From NCBI RefSeq assembly GCF_030688855.1, contig NZ_JAUYZK010000012.1, forward strand, positions 1 through 55,760: a stretch of 55,760 bases of DNA, given 5' to 3'. Origin of the DNA: Helicobacter cappadocius (GTDB lineage: Bacteria > Campylobacterota > Campylobacteria > Campylobacterales > Helicobacteraceae). The position numbers were made by a program, and so were the translations under genes. The notes beneath the pieces were generated by a model, which saw only the letters and a program-made list of their open reading frames with translations, was not told the origin of the DNA and ran no database searches. Shown piece by piece: positions 25,730 to 34,874 of this stretch (the first letter of the stretch is position 1; each line of letters begins with the position of its first letter).

Positions 25730-26363
25730 ATCCCCCAATAAGGTAGGTTTTATTGTTGCATTTGCGATCTATGCAGGTGCTATTACGATGATTTTCGGAT
25801 CATTTAAAAGCACAGAACTTAAGCAGGATGGACAAAGTAAGCTTACGATGAGTTTAGCAAGTATCAATACTCAAGCACCTCAAAAAACTCATTCTACTTC
25901 CGTTCCAAAACCCAAGCCAAAACCAAAACCCAAGCCAAAAAAAACAAAACCAATAGAAAAGAAACAGGTTGAACCAGAAAAAGAAGTAAAAGAAGTTCAA
26001 GAAACCAAAGATGAAGAGAAACAAGAAAGTTCAAATACTACTTCTGAAGGTTCGCAAGCTGAGTCATTAGCATACAATGAAGGTGTAAGTGATGAATTCT
26101 TGGCAAAGATACAAATGGCGATTAGTAAAAAAAATAAATATCCTCGCATCGCTAGAATTAGGGGATTAGAAGGTGAAGTAATGGTTGAGTTTGTCTTAAA
26201 TATGGATGGAACAATGCAGGGACTTAAAATTCTCCAAAGTACTGCTGGGGATATTCTCAATGATAGTGCTATAAAAGCAATTAAGAGTGCTTCTAAAGAT
26301 TTTCCTTTGCCAACTCAAAGAGTAAGGATAAAAATTCCAATCGCCTATACTCTGAAGTCTTGA
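25695..26363 (+). CDS. tonB: Energy transducer TonB
   Basis: A 222-residue protein with an N-terminal membrane helix (residues about 17-36), a lysine-proline spacer (residues 71-83, alternating K and P) followed by a charged Glu/Lys stretch, and a C-terminal TonB domain. The domain is visible as NKYPRIARIRGLEGEVMVEF and ends in RVRIKIPIAYTL. TonB spans the periplasm to open outer-membrane receptors for iron, nickel or haem. The start, inside exbD, has AAGGA eight bases before it. No TonB-dependent receptor lies in this window. Confidence 0.95.
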   Translation: MKILQFLRKQIESPNKVGFIVAFAIYAGAITMIFGSFKSTELKQDGQSKLTMSLASINTQAPQKTHSTSVPKPKPKPKPKPKKTKPIEKKQVEPEKEVKEVQETKDEEKQESSNTTSEGSQAESLAYNEGVSDEFLAKIQMAISKKNKYPRIARIRGLEGEVMVEFVLNMDGTMQGLKILQSTAGDILNDSAIKAIKSASKDFPLPTQRVRIKIPIAYTLKS

Positions 26364-26427
26364 TTAATAAAATTTATTGCTTGAAATTTGTGCTAGAATT
26401 CTCAAAATAATACAACCTAATTTTGGT

Positions 26428-26433
26428 TACAAT
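26428..26433 (+). promoter_or_regulatory. Candidate -10 box for the PAP2 gene
   Basis: TACAAT stands 21 bases before the ATG of the PAP2 phosphatase gene, in the 90-base gap after tonB. It is a short match with no supporting -35. Confidence 0.3.
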
Positions 26434-26453
26434 GAAATTAAAAGAGAGTTTTT

Positions 26454-27092
26454 ATGTATAAAAATTATTTTTTCATAGGATTTTTGGGATTTTTGCTTTT
26501 TGTGTTTGTCACATTTTCTATTGTCTTAAGTTTTAACTGGATTCGATCTTTTGATACATTTTTTATTGAATGTATTAGGGGTGATGTTGAGTCTAATTTG
26601 ACATGGAATCAGTGGATGAAATTCTTGAGCAATATTGGAGATTCCAAAACCGTGATTGTTGTTAGTTTTGTTGTGATGTTGTGGATGTTTTGGAAACGAA
26701 AAATTATGCTTGGAATATGGTTTATTGGTAGTATAGCTATAAGTATGATTATTTTAAAAATACTAAAGGAAATGATTGCACGTCCGCGTCCAAATATTGA
26801 AAACTGGCTTAGCAATGCATCTGGTTTTAGCTATCCGAGCGGACATTCTCTGAGCATTAGTATTTTTTGTCTTTTAGTATTTTTATTTATTTGGTCATCA
26901 GAAACAAAGGTTTTTTTCAAATTTTTTTCTGGGATTTTAGCAGTATTGCTAATTTTTTCTATTATGTATTCACGTATCTATTTGGGGGTTCATTATCCTA
27001 GTGATGTCTTTGGAGGCTTTTTGCTTGGGTTAACATTGGCATTTTTTTCAAGAGGTGTCTATCTTAAGTTGTTTAAACATAAACAATCTTAA
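26454..27092 (+). CDS. PAP2-family membrane lipid phosphatase
   Basis: A 212-residue inner-membrane protein with about six helices. The three PAP2 motifs are complete: K105-x6-R112-P (KEMIARPRP), PSGH at 128-131, and S173-R174-x5-H180-x3-D184 (SRIYLGVHYPSD). The histidines and arginines form the phosphohistidine site facing the periplasm. Likely substrates are phosphatidylglycerophosphate, undecaprenyl pyrophosphate or lipid A phosphate; sequence alone does not decide (PgpB/LpxE/LpxF-like). It stands alone after tonB and before hemD. Confidence 0.88.
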   Translation: MYKNYFFIGFLGFLLFVFVTFSIVLSFNWIRSFDTFFIECIRGDVESNLTWNQWMKFLSNIGDSKTVIVVSFVVMLWMFWKRKIMLGIWFIGSIAISMIILKILKEMIARPRPNIENWLSNASGFSYPSGHSLSISIFCLLVFLFIWSSETKVFFKFFSGILAVLLIFSIMYSRIYLGVHYPSDVFGGFLLGLTLAFFSRGVYLKLFKHKQS

Positions 27093-27132
27093 AATGATCG
27101 CCTTATGCTGATCGATCAAATATGGAGAGAAA

Positions 27133-27831
27133 ATGCGTGAAATTGTCCTGATAAGCTCAAAGGAAAATGTGAAAATAAAAACACTTGTAGTTAATCAAAT
27201 CAATCTTTTTTCGATCAAAAAGGCTATTTTAGATCAACATATTGATTTAAAGAACATTAATCAGCATGTTGATGCTCTGATTTTTACTTCAAAAAATGCC
27301 TTTAAAGCCCTTTTACAAAACATCCAGCAAGATTGTGAATTGGAAGGTTTTAGGGATATTCCAGCTTTTGTAATAGGAGAAGGAAGTGCCCAAAAATTAC
27401 GAAAAGAGGGCTTTAAAGTTGAGTATGTAGGTATCGATTCTCATGGATCTGGATTTTCAAGCGAAATCATTCCGTTGTTAAAAAATAGAAAACCTTTATA
27501 TCTTAGAGCCAAAAAGATTGTTTCAGGACTAGATGCAAAATTATTGGATGCTAAGATCAAACTCAAACAGGTTATCGCATACGAAAATAAAACAATTATT
27601 CTTGATAACGCCTTAAAACCTAGCCCTAAATCCATTTTGATTTTTACTGCACCAAGTCATTATCTGGCATTTAAGCAAAATTTTGGATGGGATGGAAGTT
27701 ACTATGCTATCGCAATTGGCATGACTACTTTTAGCGTTTTTGATGGAGATGTAGAAGCGTTTGTAAGTCCGATTCAAAATATTGATAGTTGTATAGAGTT
27801 TGCAAAGGAACTAGCATCAAAATTGCCATGA
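27133..27831 (+). CDS. hemD: Uroporphyrinogen-III synthase
   Basis: A 232-residue protein of the HemD fold, which closes hydroxymethylbilane to uroporphyrinogen III in haem synthesis. The family is very divergent. Signals are DALIFTSKNAFKALLQN near residue 47, FVIGEGSAQKLRKEGF, and ILIFTAPSHYLAFKQNF in the second half. A GGAGAGA ribosome site precedes the ATG. It is followed by crcB, an order also found in H. pylori (HP1224-HP1225). Confidence 0.8.
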   Translation: MREIVLISSKENVKIKTLVVNQINLFSIKKAILDQHIDLKNINQHVDALIFTSKNAFKALLQNIQQDCELEGFRDIPAFVIGEGSAQKLRKEGFKVEYVGIDSHGSGFSSEIIPLLKNRKPLYLRAKKIVSGLDAKLLDAKIKLKQVIAYENKTIILDNALKPSPKSILIFTAPSHYLAFKQNFGWDGSYYAIAIGMTTFSVFDGDVEAFVSPIQNIDSCIEFAKELASKLP

Positions 27832-27861
27832 AACCTAATGGGTTTGCAAGGAGAGCATAAA

Positions 27862-28242
27862 GTGAATTTTATTTTGGTTGCCATTGGTGGTGCAATAGGG
27901 AGTTTGTTGCGTTATTGTATGGGTAAAATCCTCCCTGCAAAGCTTTTTGGTTTTACTTTTCCTCTAAGTACATTAAGCGTTAATCTTTTGGGAAGTTTTG
28001 TTATAGGGGTTGTTGGATATTTTCTCGCTCAAAAATTAATAAGTGATGAGTTTAGAATCTTTTTTATTATTGGTGTTTTAGGTGGTTTTACCACTTTTTC
28101 TTCTTTTGGATTAGAAACTTTTAACATGATTGAAAATAAAGATTATCTTAAGATGCTTGCATATGTTTTGAGCACAAACATCTTTGGAGTTATTTTTGTT
28201 TTTTTAGGATGGTTTTCATCAAAGATGATTTGCCATCTTTAG
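27862..28242 (+). CDS. crcB: Fluoride exporter CrcB/Fluc
   Basis: A 126-residue protein of four membrane helices that dimerises into a fluoride channel. GGAIGSLLRYCMG, LSVNLLGSFVIG and GGFTTFSSFGLE are the canonical motifs, the last with the phenylalanine and threonine/serine track of the pore. An ATG 24 bases upstream is open, but AAGGAG lies about seven bases before the GTG at 27862, which starts the usual VNFILVAIGG. Its end overlaps the convergent EI24 gene by four bases. No fluoride riboswitch is seen in the short space before it. Confidence 0.92.
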   Translation: MNFILVAIGGAIGSLLRYCMGKILPAKLFGFTFPLSTLSVNLLGSFVIGVVGYFLAQKLISDEFRIFFIIGVLGGFTTFSSFGLETFNMIENKDYLKMLAYVLSTNIFGVIFVFLGWFSSKMICHL

Positions 28243-28952
28243 AGGTTTTGTTGCTCTTTTTTATCCAATACAAATCTTGAAATAATAATCGTCTGTAAAA
28301 GTGTTGCGAAAAAATTAAAAAATGGAATAAGAGAAAAAATATACGCAATCAGACTAATTTGATAAATTTTGACTCTATTTTTTGACAGAAATGAATGATA
28401 CTCAGATTCATTAAAAATAGAACTTCCAACATCAAAAAGCATCGTATTCTTAAAAAAGAAAAAGTGTGGAATCAAAACTGCAAAAACACCCACAACTGGA
28501 ATAAAAAATAATGGACTTAAGATCGCAACAAACAAAATCAACCACAGAAGAGATTTTAAAAAATGAAAAATTGATGTTTTAATCCCTCCAAATGAATGAA
28601 TAAAAATATCAGGATAATATTTTTTTCGTAAATATCCTATTACAATCGGGGTATAAAAGATTGAGATAAAAATATTTCCAATAATAGTTAAAATAATGAC
28701 AAAAAAAGCAAGTAGCAGATATAAAAATGTTTTAATAAAAAACCCGCCGATACTAGCAAAAAATCCCGGATTTTCTAAAAGATTTTTCCAGCTTGTAGGT
28801 AAGATGTGTTCTAGAGTTGTTAAAATTTGGTTGCCAAAATAAAATAATATAAAACTCCAAAAAGCTATACCGATGATTATTGGAAGAAGGTTTAGGGCTA
28901 TCATTTTTAAACTGAAGAAATCTTCCCAACTTTTTTTGATGTTTTGAAACAT
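28239..28952 (-). CDS. EI24-domain (CysZ-like) membrane protein
   Basis: A 237-residue hydrophobic protein with four or more long helices. The start (WEDFFSLKMIALNLLPIIIG) and the segment IFISIFYTPIVIGYLRKKYY followed by KSLLWLILFVAILSPLFFIPVVG are like the EI24/CysZ family, whose founding bacterial member moves sulfate. Substrate here is unknown. It is transcribed alone, divergent from the rotamase gene and convergent with crcB. Confidence 0.7.
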   Translation of the reverse strand: MFQNIKKSWEDFFSLKMIALNLLPIIIGIAFWSFILFYFGNQILTTLEHILPTSWKNLLENPGFFASIGGFFIKTFLYLLLAFFVIILTIIGNIFISIFYTPIVIGYLRKKYYPDIFIHSFGGIKTSIFHFLKSLLWLILFVAILSPLFFIPVVGVFAVLIPHFFFFKNTMLFDVGSSIFNESEYHSFLSKNRVKIYQISLIAYIFSLIPFFNFFATLLQTIIISRFVLDKKEQQNL

Positions 28953-28994
28953 TTTTTTCCTTTAAGTGGTTCTATCTTGAAAATTTAGCTTTTA

Positions 28995-29024
28995 TTGACT
29001 TTATTTAAGTTTAAAGGGTAATAT
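28995..29024 (+). promoter_or_regulatory. Promoter of the ppi-fba-efp operon
   Basis: TTGACT (28995-29000) and TAATAT (29019-29024), 18 bases apart, lie about 50 bases before the rotamase ATG. A TATTAT three bases on is an alternative -10. Confidence 0.45.
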
Positions 29025-29074
29025 TATGGAATGTGTTGCTTTTTGAGCACCAAAATTTAAATACGGAGATTTCA

Positions 29075-29908
29075 ATGAAAAAAAGCATAGTAAGTATTAT
29101 CCTTGCTGGTTCTTTATGTGTAGGTTTTTTAGGAGCTAAGACTTTGGCTACAGTTGATGGAGTAAATATCACAGAAAAAGATTTTGATGTTATCAAGCAG
29201 AGAGTTCCAAACTTTAACTATGACTCACTAAAACCTGAGCAAAAAAAAGCTTTGTTAGATCAGGCTATAAATAATATTCTGATAGAAAAACAAGCAAAAA
29301 AAGAAAAAATGGAAGATTCACCTGATTATAAGGCAGCTTTAGATGCTTTCAAAAAACAACTTTTGGTTGAAATATGGGCAAAAAAACAAGCTGAAGCTAT
29401 TGGGAAAACTAAGATTCCAGATGCAGAATTGAAAAAATATTACGATGATAATAAACAACAGTTTGTTCAGCAAGAAGCACAAGCTAGACATATATTGGTA
29501 AAAACAGAAGATGAAGCCAAGAAAATTATTTCAGAACTAAATAAAACACCCAAAGCAAAAGTAGAAGCTAAATTTATCGAATTAGCAAATAAAGATTCCA
29601 TTGACCCAAATACAAAGAACACTCAAAATGGTGGAGATTTGGGGACTTTTCAAAAAAATCAAATGGTACCTGAATTTTCAAAAGCTGCTTTTGAGTTAAA
29701 ACCTGGAACATATACAAAAACTCCAGTAAAGACAGAGTTTGGTTATCATATTATCTATCTAATTAAGAAGAATGATCCTGTTACCTATACTTTTGAACAA
29801 GCAAAAGCAACTATTGAAGGTATGCTTAAAGAGAAAAAATTTCAAGCAGATATGAAACAGAAAGTTGATGATTTGAGGAAAAAAGCTAAAATTACAATTG
29901 CTCAATAG
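29075..29908 (+). CDS. Periplasmic peptidyl-prolyl isomerase (PEB4/CBF2-type, PpiC)
   Basis: A 277-residue secreted chaperone. The signal peptide is MKKSIVSIILAGSLCVGFLG followed by AK. An N-terminal SurA-like helical part (about 25-130) and a parvulin domain follow. The domain is marked by QARHILVKTEDEAKKI, GGDLGTFQKNQMVPEF and FGYHIIYLIKK. In H. pylori HP0175 and Campylobacter PEB4 the protein helps outer-membrane proteins fold and is an antigen. An upstream in-frame start exists, but CGGAG before ATG 29075 and the signal peptide decide for this one. It heads an operon with fba and efp, as in H. pylori. Confidence 0.92.
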   Translation: MKKSIVSIILAGSLCVGFLGAKTLATVDGVNITEKDFDVIKQRVPNFNYDSLKPEQKKALLDQAINNILIEKQAKKEKMEDSPDYKAALDAFKKQLLVEIWAKKQAEAIGKTKIPDAELKKYYDDNKQQFVQQEAQARHILVKTEDEAKKIISELNKTPKAKVEAKFIELANKDSIDPNTKNTQNGGDLGTFQKNQMVPEFSKAAFELKPGTYTKTPVKTEFGYHIIYLIKKNDPVTYTFEQAKATIEGMLKEKKFQADMKQKVDDLRKKAKITIAQ

Positions 29909-29943
29909 TTCTTAACAGAAACTATAATCTTAAGGGAGAATTT

Positions 29944-30867
29944 ATGTTGGTTGTGGGTAATGATATTTTACATAAAGCTCATCAAGACGGATATGGAGTG
30001 GGGGCTTTTAATTTTGTAAATTTTGAAATGCTCAATGCTATTTTTGAAGCTGCAAATGAGGCAAATTCTCCCATTATTGTTCAAGCTAGTGAAGGTGCTA
30101 TAAAGTATATGGGAATTGATGTAGTTGTAGGGATGACGAAAGTTATGTCAAAACGTTATTCTCATATTCCAGTTTCTCTTCATTTAGATCATGGGACAAC
30201 TTTTGAGAGTTGCCAAAAGGCTATACAAGCTGGTTTTACCTCTGTAATGATTGATGCTTCTCACCATATTTTTGAAGAAAACTTGGAGCTCACTGCAAAG
30301 GTAGTCAAATATGCTCATCAAGAAGGGGTGAGTGTAGAGGCTGAACTTGGTAGATTGATGGGGATAGAAGATAATATTTCTGTAGATGAAAAAGATGCCG
30401 TTTTGGTCAATCCAAAAGAAGCAGAGGTTTTTGTTAGAGAATCAAAGGTTGATTATCTTGCTCCAGCCATTGGGACAAGTCATGGTGCTTTTAAATTCAA
30501 AGGCGAACCAAAGCTAGATTTTGAAAGACTTCAAGAAGTTAAGAGACTTACAAATATTCCGTTGGTTTTACACGGAGCTAGTGCGATTCCAGAATATGTT
30601 CGAGAAGCTTTCTTGAAAACAGGCGGTGATCTTAAAGGCAGTAAAGGTGTTCCTTTTGATTTTCTCCAAGAAGCAGTAAAAGGTGGCATCAATAAGGTAA
30701 ATACAGATACTGATTTACGAATTGCTTTTATGGCTGAAGTTCGCAGAGTTGCAAATGAAGACAAAACTCAATTTGATTTGAGAAAGTTTTTTGCTCCCGG
30801 TATGGAAGCTATTAAAAAAGTTATTATTGAACGTATGAATTTGTTAGGCAGTGCTAATAAGATATGA
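29944..30867 (+). CDS. fba: Fructose-bisphosphate aldolase, class II
   Basis: A 307-residue zinc aldolase that splits or forms fructose 1,6-bisphosphate in glycolysis and gluconeogenesis. SLHLDHGTTFESC holds D82 and the zinc ligand H83. VEAELGRLMGIED, ATGTSHG-like APAIGTSHGAFK and LVLHGASAIP supply further zinc and phosphate contacts. The length equals that of the H. pylori enzyme. AAGGGAG precedes the ATG; efp follows after 12 bases. Confidence 0.96.
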   Translation: MLVVGNDILHKAHQDGYGVGAFNFVNFEMLNAIFEAANEANSPIIVQASEGAIKYMGIDVVVGMTKVMSKRYSHIPVSLHLDHGTTFESCQKAIQAGFTSVMIDASHHIFEENLELTAKVVKYAHQEGVSVEAELGRLMGIEDNISVDEKDAVLVNPKEAEVFVRESKVDYLAPAIGTSHGAFKFKGEPKLDFERLQEVKRLTNIPLVLHGASAIPEYVREAFLKTGGDLKGSKGVPFDFLQEAVKGGINKVNTDTDLRIAFMAEVRRVANEDKTQFDLRKFFAPGMEAIKKVIIERMNLLGSANKI

Positions 30868-30879
30868 TTAGGAGAGTTT

Positions 30880-31443
30880 ATGGCAATAGGAATGAGTGAA
30901 TTAAAAAAAGGTTTGAAAATTGAAATAGATGGTATTCCCTATAAGATTATTGAATATCAACACGTCAAACCCGGAAAGGGTGCGGCATTTGTTCGTGCAA
31001 AAATAAAATCGTTTTTTGATGGTAAAGTAATAGAAAAAACTTTTCACGCAGGGGATAAGTGTGAAGAGCCTAATTTAGTCGAAAAAACTATGCAGTATCT
31101 TTATCATGATGGAGACACTTATCAGTTTATGGATACGGAAAATTATGAACAGATTGCTTTAAACGACAATCAAGTTGGAGAAGTTTCTAAATGGATGTTA
31201 GATGGGATGAGTGTTCAGATTCTTTTTCACAATAATAAGGCAATATCTGTAGATGTTCCTCAGGTTGTTGAACTTAAAATTATAGAAACCCCTCCTAATT
31301 TCAAGGGTGATACATCAAGTTCGGGTAAAAAACCAGCGACTTTGGAAACTGGTGCTGTTGTTCAGATACCCTTTCATGTGCTTGAAGGTGAAGTTATTAG
31401 AGTTAATACCGAAACTGCAGAATATGTAGAAAAGGTAAAATAA
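30880..31443 (+). CDS. efp: Translation elongation factor P
   Basis: A 187-residue three-domain factor that helps the ribosome through runs of proline. The tip loop is [14 protein letters not shown] with the lysine (K33) that other bacteria lysylate. The C-terminal domain ends around [16 protein letters not shown]. No modification genes (epmA/epmB) are in the window. It is last in its operon, followed by a hairpin terminator. Confidence 0.96.
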   Translation: MAIGMSELKKGLKIEIDGIPYKIIEYQHVKPGKGAAFVRAKIKSFFDGKVIEKTFHAGDKCEEPNLVEKTMQYLYHDGDTYQFMDTENYEQIALNDNQVGEVSKWMLDGMSVQILFHNNKAISVDVPQVVELKIIETPPNFKGDTSSSGKKPATLETGAVVQIPFHVLEGEVIRVNTETAEYVEKVK

Positions 31444-31468
31444 ATTAAAGTTATTTATAAAATATTTT

Positions 31469-31499
31469 AGACTCATTGTTTATAAAATAATGAGTCTTT
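31469..31499 (+). terminator. Terminator after efp
   Basis: A perfect nine-base stem, AGACTCATT with AATGAGTCT, closes an 11-base loop and runs into TTG and T-rich sequence. It begins 26 bases after the efp stop. The loop is larger than usual, so strength may be modest. Confidence 0.65.
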
Positions 31500-31662
31500 G
31501 AATTCTTCAGTTTCTTATACCTATATTTGAATATTAAAGAGTATTTTCTTTATATCCTTAATAATATTTCTACTTCTTTTTAATACATATTTTTCGCATA
31601 ATAAATATTTTTCATACTTTTCAAAAATCTAAAATAATAACTTCAAAACCAGTATTTAAGAG

Positions 31663-31668
31663 TATAAT
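31663..31668 (+). promoter_or_regulatory. -10 box for the DUF2156 gene
   Basis: A perfect TATAAT lies 31 bases before the ATG. Upstream, 31500-31660 is a very AT-rich spacer with T tracts at roughly helical intervals, the promoter style of this phylum. Nothing else is seen in the 250-base gap after efp. Confidence 0.55.
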
Positions 31669-31699
31669 TCCGCCCAAAATTAAATAAAGGTTTTTGATT

Positions 31700-32680
31700 A
31701 TGGCAACAATAAATATTTCAGAATACAAGCTTAAGCCTTTTGTCTTAGAGACAAAAGCGATTATGGAAGAATATTTGCAGAAAACACAAGTGGATGTGAG
31801 TGACTATTCATTTGCAGCTAACTATATATGGCTTTCAAGAACAAGTGGTTTTTATGAAATCATTGATGATACATTTTGTTTGTTTGTCATGACCGGGGGG
31901 GAGCTTTCAATGTTGCTCCCACCTCTTGGAAATCCAAAGAATTCTTATAATGCAATTTTTAAGTGTTTTGAAATTATGAATGAAAATAACTCTTCAAATT
32001 ATTATTCCAAGATCGAATATGTTTGCAATGATCTTTTGGAGGGATTTATTACTTATAGTAATGAGGGAGAGGTTATTTTTTCATCTTTGGAAAACTATAT
32101 CATTGAGAAAAAACTTGTAGATTACATCTATAAAACAGATGATCTCATAGAACTCAAGGGGAATGCCTATCATGTGAAAAGAAATGAAATTAATAAATTC
32201 AAAAAAGCTTATCCTGATTTTAAAATAGAAACTCTTGATCCAGATATTCATACTATTCCTATCAATAATCTTTTTAATAAATGGGTAAGTGATCGTATTA
32301 AATATATGCCTAAGGAAGAAGTGGATAATTTTATGGATGGAATTTATCAAGAACGTCTTGCAGTCAAGAGGGTTTTGCAAGATTATCAAGCACTCGGGTT
32401 GGTTGGACTTGTTATCTATATTGAAGATGAGCTTAAGGGCTTTACTGTCGGGGAACAAGTAAGAGAAGATACAGCTAGTGTATTAATTGAAAAGACTGAC
32501 TTTGAGGTTTTAGGTTGTGCTCAATTTATTTTTAGAGAATTTTGTAAAGTCCTAAAGGATAAATACAATACCGAATATATTAATGTTGGTGATGATATGG
32601 GATTTGAAAATCTCAAAAAAGTAAAGATGTCTTATAGGCCTGAAAAACTAGTTCCAAAATATACTATCTATCAAAAATAA
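31700..32680 (+). CDS. DUF2156 (acyltransferase-fold) protein
   Basis: A 326-residue soluble protein of the DUF2156 family, related to the C-terminal GNAT-like domain of phosphatidylglycerol lysyltransferases. Family signals are SFAANYIWLSRTSGFYEIID, the mid-part RNEINKFKKAYPDFKIETLD, and the end FINVGDD-like EYINVGDDMGFENLKKVKMS. The reaction is not known. TTG at 31694 could start it, but the ATG at 31700 with AAAGG upstream is better. The last base of its stop is shared with the next gene's ATG, so the two are coupled; a GNAT partner suggests transfer of an acyl or aminoacyl group. Confidence 0.75.
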   Translation: MATINISEYKLKPFVLETKAIMEEYLQKTQVDVSDYSFAANYIWLSRTSGFYEIIDDTFCLFVMTGGELSMLLPPLGNPKNSYNAIFKCFEIMNENNSSNYYSKIEYVCNDLLEGFITYSNEGEVIFSSLENYIIEKKLVDYIYKTDDLIELKGNAYHVKRNEINKFKKAYPDFKIETLDPDIHTIPINNLFNKWVSDRIKYMPKEEVDNFMDGIYQERLAVKRVLQDYQALGLVGLVIYIEDELKGFTVGEQVREDTASVLIEKTDFEVLGCAQFIFREFCKVLKDKYNTEYINVGDDMGFENLKKVKMSYRPEKLVPKYTIYQK

Positions 32681-33117
32681 TGATTAGAAGTGCAAAACAA
32701 GATGATTTGAAAAAACTCTATAGATTGGAAGAATCTCTTTTTACCCTAAAAGAGGGAAGATTCACTCCTTCCATCTTTAGATATCACTTCAAATTAAAAA
32801 ATCGTATCTTTGTACTTTGTGAAGGTGAAGAGATTGCAGGGTATCTTTTGGTGATAATGTATGCAAAAAGTGCAAGAATTTATTCTTTAGCCGTAGATTC
32901 AAAACATCAAGGTAAGGGTTATGGAAAAAAACTTTGCGAATATGCAATAAATTTAGCCTTAAAGGCATCCAAAAAATCTATTTCTTTGGAGGTTCGATCT
33001 AGCAATCAAAAAGCTATTAGTTTATACCTCTTGTTGGGGTTTAGCACTCAAAAAGTTTTATCTTCATATTATGGAGATGAAGATGGCATCAAGATGAAAA
33101 AACAACTCATGAAATAA
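32680..33117 (+). CDS. GNAT-family N-acetyltransferase (RimI-like)
   Basis: A 145-residue acetyltransferase. ARIYSLAVDSKHQGKGYGKKL holds the acetyl-CoA loop (Q/RxxGxG/A), and SLEVRSSNQKAISLYLLLGF is motif B, close to RimI-type N-terminal protein acetyltransferases. The substrate is not determined. It overlaps the DUF2156 stop by one base and is read in the same direction. Confidence 0.85.
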   Translation: MIRSAKQDDLKKLYRLEESLFTLKEGRFTPSIFRYHFKLKNRIFVLCEGEEIAGYLLVIMYAKSARIYSLAVDSKHQGKGYGKKLCEYAINLALKASKKSISLEVRSSNQKAISLYLLLGFSTQKVLSSYYGDEDGIKMKKQLMK

Positions 33118-33199
33118 TGGAATCAAAGTAGCAAGATATTTAATATTGGAATTCTTACACTACAATATCTGTATATTTTTTATCAAAAAAGGATTTGCA

Positions 33200-33706
33200 A
33201 TGAAGATGATCTTGGCTACATTCTTATCTATAGGCTTTATTTCTATGCTTTGGGGAAAGGAGGTTTTGGATATGAAAAACCTTCAGGTAAATCCTGCAAA
33301 TATTGCTCAATATGATCCTAAGTATTTTAGTCTGAAAAAAAGTGACTATGATTTTCAAACCACCTTGCAGAGAGCAAAAGATCTTATAAAGCAACAAAAA
33401 ATCAAGCTTTTTGTTATTTTGGATCATTCTAAGGCTGCGAGTGAGTTTCACAAAACTCTTCCGCCAACTAGCGTGATTGTTTTTGGGAATCCTTCAGTAG
33501 GAACAGGTAAGATGATTGCACATCCTAATATTGCTATTGAACTTCCTATGAAAGTGCTTATATATCAAAGAGGCAAAGATGTTTTTGTTGGATATTTGAG
33601 ACCTGATTTTTATACAAAAGGTTTAGGGCTTGATAGTAATGATGCTTTTATAAAAGGAACACAAGAAGGCTATGAGAAATTTACTGATTATATCACTAAG
33701 CGTTAG
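33200..33706 (+). CDS. Secreted DUF302 protein
   Basis: A 168-residue protein with a signal peptide (MKMILATFLSIGFISMLWG) and one DUF302 domain. The domain shows DFQTTLQRAKDLIKQQKIK, VFGNPSVGTGKMI and IELPMKVLIYQRG, the usual pattern with a small-molecule or metal-binding pocket. Function of the family is unclear. An upstream in-frame ATG at 33146 is open, but AAAGGA before 33200 and the signal peptide decide the start. Confidence 0.8.
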   Translation: MKMILATFLSIGFISMLWGKEVLDMKNLQVNPANIAQYDPKYFSLKKSDYDFQTTLQRAKDLIKQQKIKLFVILDHSKAASEFHKTLPPTSVIVFGNPSVGTGKMIAHPNIAIELPMKVLIYQRGKDVFVGYLRPDFYTKGLGLDSNDAFIKGTQEGYEKFTDYITKR

Positions 33707-33772
33707 TGGTCTTTTTTATCATAAAGTTGCAGAATTTCCAAAAACATAAGTTAATTTTAGTTAAGACTTAGA

Positions 33773-33778
33773 TAAAAT
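33773..33778 (+). promoter_or_regulatory. Candidate -10 box of recA operon
   Basis: TAAAAT lies 40 bases before the recA ATG. No LexA box is seen; this fits the lack of a LexA-controlled SOS response in Helicobacter. Confidence 0.4.
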
Positions 33779-33818
33779 TCACTCTATATCAAACTATAAA
33801 TTTTCAAAAAGGAATCTG

Positions 33819-34865
33819 ATGGCAATAGATGAAAAAAAGCAGAAGGCGATTGAATTAGCTCTCAAACAGATTGATAAAGCATTTGGAAAAGGTGCCTTGG
33901 TCAGATTGGGGGATAAGCAAATGGAGAAAATTGACGCGATTTCTACAGGTTCATTAGGGTTAGATATGGCTCTTGGAATCGGTGGAATTCCTAAGGGCAG
34001 AATTATTGAGATTTATGGTCCTGAATCAAGTGGTAAAACAACTTTGAGTCTTCAAGTGGTTGCTGAATGTCAAAAAAATGGGGGTATTTGTGCGTTTATT
34101 GACGCAGAACATGCCTTAGATGTTTATTATGCTAAAAAACTAGGAGTAGATACGGAAAATTTGCTCGTTTCTCAACCCGATAATGGCGAACAAGCTTTGG
34201 AGATTCTTGAGACACTCACTCGAAGCGGAGCTGTTGATCTTGTGGTGATAGATTCCGTAGCCGCACTTACACCAAGAGCAGAAATAGAAGGAGAAATGGG
34301 AGATACTCACGTAGGATTACAAGCAAGACTTATGAGTCAGGCATTGAGAAAGATAACAGCTGTTTTGCATAAAATGAATACAACTCTGATTTTTATCAAT
34401 CAGATTCGTATGAAGATAGGTCAGATGGGTTATGGAAGTCCAGAAACTACAACTGGAGGGAATGCGTTAAAATTTTATGCGAGTGTTCGTATTGACATTA
34501 GACGTATCGCGACCTTAAAACAAAATGAACAACAAATAGGTAATCGTGCCAAGGCAAAAGTTGTCAAAAATAAGGTTGCCCCACCTTTTAGGGAAGCTGA
34601 GTTTGATATTATGTTTGGAGAAGGAATAAGTCGTGAGGGTGAAATCATTGATTATGGTATCAAGCTTGATATTGTTGATAAAAGTGGTGCTTGGCTGAGT
34701 TATGGAGATAGAAAGTTGGGGCAGGGACGCGAAAATGCAAAAGTTTTGCTCAAAGAAGATAAAGCCCTAGCTAATGAAATTACTGCAAAGATAAAAGAAC
34801 AGATTGGTTCTACAGAAGAAATTATGCCGCTTCCTGATGAGCCTCTTGATGAAATGTCTGAATAA
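33819..34865 (+). CDS. recA: Recombinase RecA
   Basis: A 348-residue strand-exchange ATPase for homologous recombination, repair and natural transformation. The Walker A motif GPESSGKTT is at residues 67-75. [20 protein letters not shown] is Walker B with loop L1, and [22 protein letters not shown] is loop L2. An acidic C-tail follows. It is first in a recA-eno-ftsB-AMIN-aroK cluster that matches H. pylori HP0153-HP0157. Confidence 0.98.
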   Translation: MAIDEKKQKAIELALKQIDKAFGKGALVRLGDKQMEKIDAISTGSLGLDMALGIGGIPKGRIIEIYGPESSGKTTLSLQVVAECQKNGGICAFIDAEHALDVYYAKKLGVDTENLLVSQPDNGEQALEILETLTRSGAVDLVVIDSVAALTPRAEIEGEMGDTHVGLQARLMSQALRKITAVLHKMNTTLIFINQIRMKIGQMGYGSPETTTGGNALKFYASVRIDIRRIATLKQNEQQIGNRAKAKVVKNKVAPPFREAEFDIMFGEGISREGEIIDYGIKLDIVDKSGAWLSYGDRKLGQGRENAKVLLKEDKALANEITAKIKEQIGSTEEIMPLPDEPLDEMSE

Positions 34866-34874
34866 GGAGTTTAA

